Source: Magnetospirillum sp. SS-4 (lineage in GTDB: Bacteria > Pseudomonadota > Alphaproteobacteria > Rhodospirillales > Magnetospirillaceae). Taken from it: 64,000 nucleotides of DNA. The DNA is taken from positions 81,996-145,995 of the forward strand of contig NZ_CACVCH010000024.1 of NCBI RefSeq assembly GCF_902729425.1. The letters are read 5' to 3'. Below the pieces are notes generated by a model. The model was given only the letters and a program-made list of their open reading frames with translations, made no database searches and was not told the origin of the DNA. The translations under genes and the position numbers were made by a program. Positions within the stretch are counted from its first letter, which is position 1, and every line of letters starts with the position of its first letter. Positions 61,791 through 64,000 of this stretch are shown here, one piece after another.

Positions 61791-62288
61791 ATGGCCCGTC
61801 GATGCTTCTTCAGCTTTCACTATGTTCCCGACAACTGGCGCGCAAGCCAAGTCAGGCAAATTGGCGCAATCGAAGGCAATCAAGCCGTCTCCGATAATTC
61901 GTGGGAAACCATCAAGAAGGGCGGAGATACGGCCATCAAAAAATGGATTGCCGAGCAAATGGAACGGCGAACATGCGCGATTGTACTGGTTGGGTCAGAT
62001 ACGGCAAACCGAAAGTGGATAAACTATGAAATAATAAAGGCATGGGACGGCGGACTTGGGGTCGTTGGAATTAATATTCATGGACTAAAGAATTCAGATG
62101 GAAACATTGCAGAAAAGGGAAGCAATCCATTCGATTATGTAACGCACGGAAATTCAGGAAAAAAACTATCATCAATAGTAAAATGCTACAATCCTCAAGG
62201 GACTAATAGCAAAGATAGGTACGACTGGATTAAAGAGCATATTTCGAATGCAGTCGAGGAAGCCATCAAAATACGCTCAGAAAATTGA
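61791..62288 (+). CDS. TIR-like DUF1863 protein, ThsB-like
   Basis: 165 aa. Starts RRCFFSFHYVPDNWRASQVR, the hallmark of MTH538 TIR-like/DUF1863 proteins, and contains CAIVLVGSDTANRKWINYEIIKAW, with W76-x-x-x-E80 as the candidate catalytic pair. ThsB of Thoeris belongs to this family and makes cyclic ADP-ribose isomers on phage infection. The gene is obviously AT-richer than its two partners, and its 3' end overlaps the convergent recombinase-partner gene by 12 bases. It may have been added to the cluster later. Confidence 0.85.
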   Translation: MARRCFFSFHYVPDNWRASQVRQIGAIEGNQAVSDNSWETIKKGGDTAIKKWIAEQMERRTCAIVLVGSDTANRKWINYEIIKAWDGGLGVVGINIHGLKNSDGNIAEKGSNPFDYVTHGNSGKKLSSIVKCYNPQGTNSKDRYDWIKEHISNAVEEAIKIRSEN

Positions 62289-62663
62289 TTCTCCGTCCAG
62301 GAACATCCGCCGCTGCTCCGCCCACTCCACCGGAAACGGCCCCAGCAGCGCTCGCACAGTCAGCTTTTCTGGCTGCCGCCCGGCGAGGATGGCCTCGACG
62401 ATATCGGGGGCCAGCAGCGTCAGGCGGAGGACTCGGCTGGCAAAGGCACGATCGACCCGTTCGGCCTTGGCCAGTTCGTTGATGGAGGCGTGACGACCGG
62501 ATTCCAGCAACTGCCGCCAGCGGAAGGCTCGCGCCAGCGACCGGACGATGGGGCTATCGACCGACACCCGCGTCTCGGGATTGTAGAGGCTACCATCGGG
62601 CAGAACGATGCGCTTGCGCCCGCCGATGCGGCGGAAGGTCATCGGCACGAACACCGTGGTCAT
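62277..62663 (-). CDS. Recombinase-partner helix-turn-helix protein
   Basis: 128 aa from ATG at 62663, overlapping the recombinase stop by four bases. The C-terminal half (SINELAKAERVDRAFASRVLRLTLLAPDIVEAILAGRQP) is the HTH usually seen near recombinases of this type in alphaproteobacteria, either fused or encoded separately. It probably helps the recombinase bind or choose sites. Confidence 0.72.
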   Translation of the reverse strand: MTTVFVPMTFRRIGGRKRIVLPDGSLYNPETRVSVDSPIVRSLARAFRWRQLLESGRHASINELAKAERVDRAFASRVLRLTLLAPDIVEAILAGRQPEKLTVRALLGPFPVEWAEQRRMFLDGESIF

Positions 62664-63979
62664 GCCGCGGCCCTCCGTCCCTTGGCCGGTTTCAGTTCTC
62701 CGGCAAGCTGGGCCAGCCCCTCGGTGCGGAGTGCGATGTGGACGCCGTCGGTGGAGATATCGACGCGCTCGACCAGAAGCTGGACGATGCGGGTCTGCTC
62801 GGCGGGGAACAGTTCGTCCCACAGGGGATCAAGCTGGCCCAGAGCGGCGGCGACCTCCTTCTCCGTCATGGCCGCGCCCTCGGCGCGGACGCTTTTCCAG
62901 GTACGGGCCACCATCTCCGGGGTCCGCAACAGTGACCGCAATTGGTCGATCACCGCGTTCTCGACCTGGGCGGCGGGAACGCGGCCGACCGGGCAAGCGT
63001 CCGGGCCTTCCTTGATCACGTTGGTGGTGACGTAGTAGCGGTACAGCCGCCCGTTCTTGCGGGTGTGGCTGGGAGTCATGGCGCGGCCACCGGGGGCGAA
63101 GATCAGCCCCTTCAACAGGGCGGGCGTCTGCACCCGCGTGCGGTTGGCGCGGACACGGGGGGAGATTTCGGTGATGGAGCGGACCTTGTCCCACAGGGCC
63201 TGATCGATGATCGGCTGGTGCTCGCCGTCATAGGCCACGCCCTTGTGGACCGCCTTGCCGATATAGAGCGGATTGGCCAGCATCTTGTAGAGGCCGCCCT
63301 TGTCCAGTTTCTTGCCGCGGCGGGTGACGCCCTCGACGGCCAGTTCCCGCACCAGCATGGTGGCGGAGCCGAGGCGGACGAAACGTTCGAAGATCATGCG
63401 GACGGTAGCGGCTTCTTCCTCCACCACCAGCAGCTTGCGGTCGGCGCAGCGGTAACCGAAGGGCAACGGCCCGCCCATCCAGATTCCCTTGCGCCGCGAT
63501 GCGGCCACCTTGTCGCGCACCCGTTCGCCGATCACCTCGCGCTCGAACTGGGCGAAGGACAGCAGGATGTTCAGCGTGAGGCGCCCCATGCTGGTGGTGG
63601 TGTTGAACGACTGGGTGATGCTGACGAAGGTGACGTCGTTGCGGTCGAACACCTCGACCAGCTTGGAGAAATCCATCAGCGAGCGCGAGAGACGGTCGAT
63701 CTTGTAGACCACCACCACATCGACCAGCCCGGCCTCGATGTCGGCCAGCAGACGCCTCAGGCCGGGACGTTCCAGGGTGCCGCCGGAAAAGCCGCCATCG
63801 TCGTAATGGGTCGGCACCAGCACCCAGCCCTCGGCCTTCTGGCTGGCGACATAGGCTTCGCAGGATTCCCGCTGGGCATCGAGGCTGTTGAACTCCATCT
63901 CCAACCCCTCCTCGGTGGACTTGCGGGTGTAGACGGCGCAGCGCAGCTTGCGGATCGGCTTGGTTCCGGCGGTTCTCAT
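62660..63979 (-). CDS. Large serine site-specific recombinase
   Basis: 439 aa. Resolvase domain with CAVYTRKSTEEGLEMEFNSLD (Ser21), YDDGGFSGGTLERPGLRRLL and VVYKIDRLSRSLMDFSKLV, plus a recombinase domain (KGGLYKMLANPLYIGKAVHKG). It should integrate or excise a mobile element; which one (prophage, dnd island or defence unit) cannot be told. Together with the partner gene it marks the right end of the window, and 21 bases follow it. Confidence 0.92.
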   Translation of the reverse strand: MRTAGTKPIRKLRCAVYTRKSTEEGLEMEFNSLDAQRESCEAYVASQKAEGWVLVPTHYDDGGFSGGTLERPGLRRLLADIEAGLVDVVVVYKIDRLSRSLMDFSKLVEVFDRNDVTFVSITQSFNTTTSMGRLTLNILLSFAQFEREVIGERVRDKVAASRRKGIWMGGPLPFGYRCADRKLLVVEEEAATVRMIFERFVRLGSATMLVRELAVEGVTRRGKKLDKGGLYKMLANPLYIGKAVHKGVAYDGEHQPIIDQALWDKVRSITEISPRVRANRTRVQTPALLKGLIFAPGGRAMTPSHTRKNGRLYRYYVTTNVIKEGPDACPVGRVPAAQVENAVIDQLRSLLRTPEMVARTWKSVRAEGAAMTEKEVAAALGQLDPLWDELFPAEQTRIVQLLVERVDISTDGVHIALRTEGLAQLAGELKPAKGRRAAA

Positions 63980-64000
63980 GCCCCCTTCCTCCAGTTCTTC

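Overview
The window is GC-rich with alphaproteobacterial-type gene content: a lambda-like siphoprophage whose small proteins (DUF1799, DUF1833, DUF6441, DUF3489 types) are common in Rhodospirillales and Rhodobacterales phages, RepB/ParB-type proteins and large serine recombinases. A Rhodospirillales host such as Magnetospirillum is my best guess, but no core housekeeping gene is present to fix it. Family names below come from reading motifs and from memory, not from database searches.

Region 1 (1-10537), phage early and accessory genes. It holds a truncated unknown CDS, a uracil-DNA-glycosylase-like protein, a RuvC-like resolvase, a helix-turn-helix protein, a cytosine-5 DNA methyltransferase, a PAPS-reductase-like PP-loop protein, two tandem ParB-plus-methyltransferase proteins, HU and several small proteins. 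Two gene-poor gaps carry dense short repeats: 12 perfect GTGGCCAC palindromes (1611-2005) and 8 GGTTTCCA octamers (3230-3388).

Region 2 (10639-33952), a complete-looking lambda-order virion cassette: TerS, TerL, gpW-like, portal, protease with a nested scaffold, decoration protein, capsid, head-tail joining, a Z-like protein, tail terminator, tail tube, frameshifted tail chaperone, tape measure, fibre-type genes, DUF1833-like protein, NlpC/P60-like protein, tail hub, GH19 lysin and holin, closed by a strong terminator at 33976-34013. One antisense cargo gene (ankyrin repeats plus a possible nuclease domain) sits between the head-tail joining and Z-like genes, flanked by a 33-nt imperfect direct repeat that leaves both neighbours intact.

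Region 3 (34057-36926): a four-gene minus-strand operon (secreted PLD-family nuclease, small protein, secreted repeat protein, HD hydrolase), then a WYL-type regulator.

Region 4 (37183-53239), a DNA phosphorothioation island. dndBCDE are on the minus strand, dndA diverges from them, and a large phosphorothioation-associated methyltransferase-like gene follows dndA. Converging on dndE is a plus-strand module that does not resemble DndFGH: a small protein, a second DndD-like SMC ATPase, a 154-aa protein and a PLD-nuclease/SF2-helicase fusion. It is followed by an AT-richer pair, a GHKL ATPase and a Rossmann methyltransferase-like protein.

Region 5 (53421-63979), mobility and further defence: two ParB-like genes behind a large serine recombinase, an HTH protein, an AlbA_2/Schlafen-type ATPase, a three-gene TIR / SLOG / TIR cluster (59989-62288), and a second serine recombinase with its partner gene. 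The TIR-SLOG-TIR cluster has two putative NAD-processing TIR enzymes and a nucleotide-sensor-type SLOG protein but no recognisable Thoeris effector. It is my leading candidate for an undescribed system; the GHKL/methyltransferase pair and the ankyrin cargo gene are the next best.
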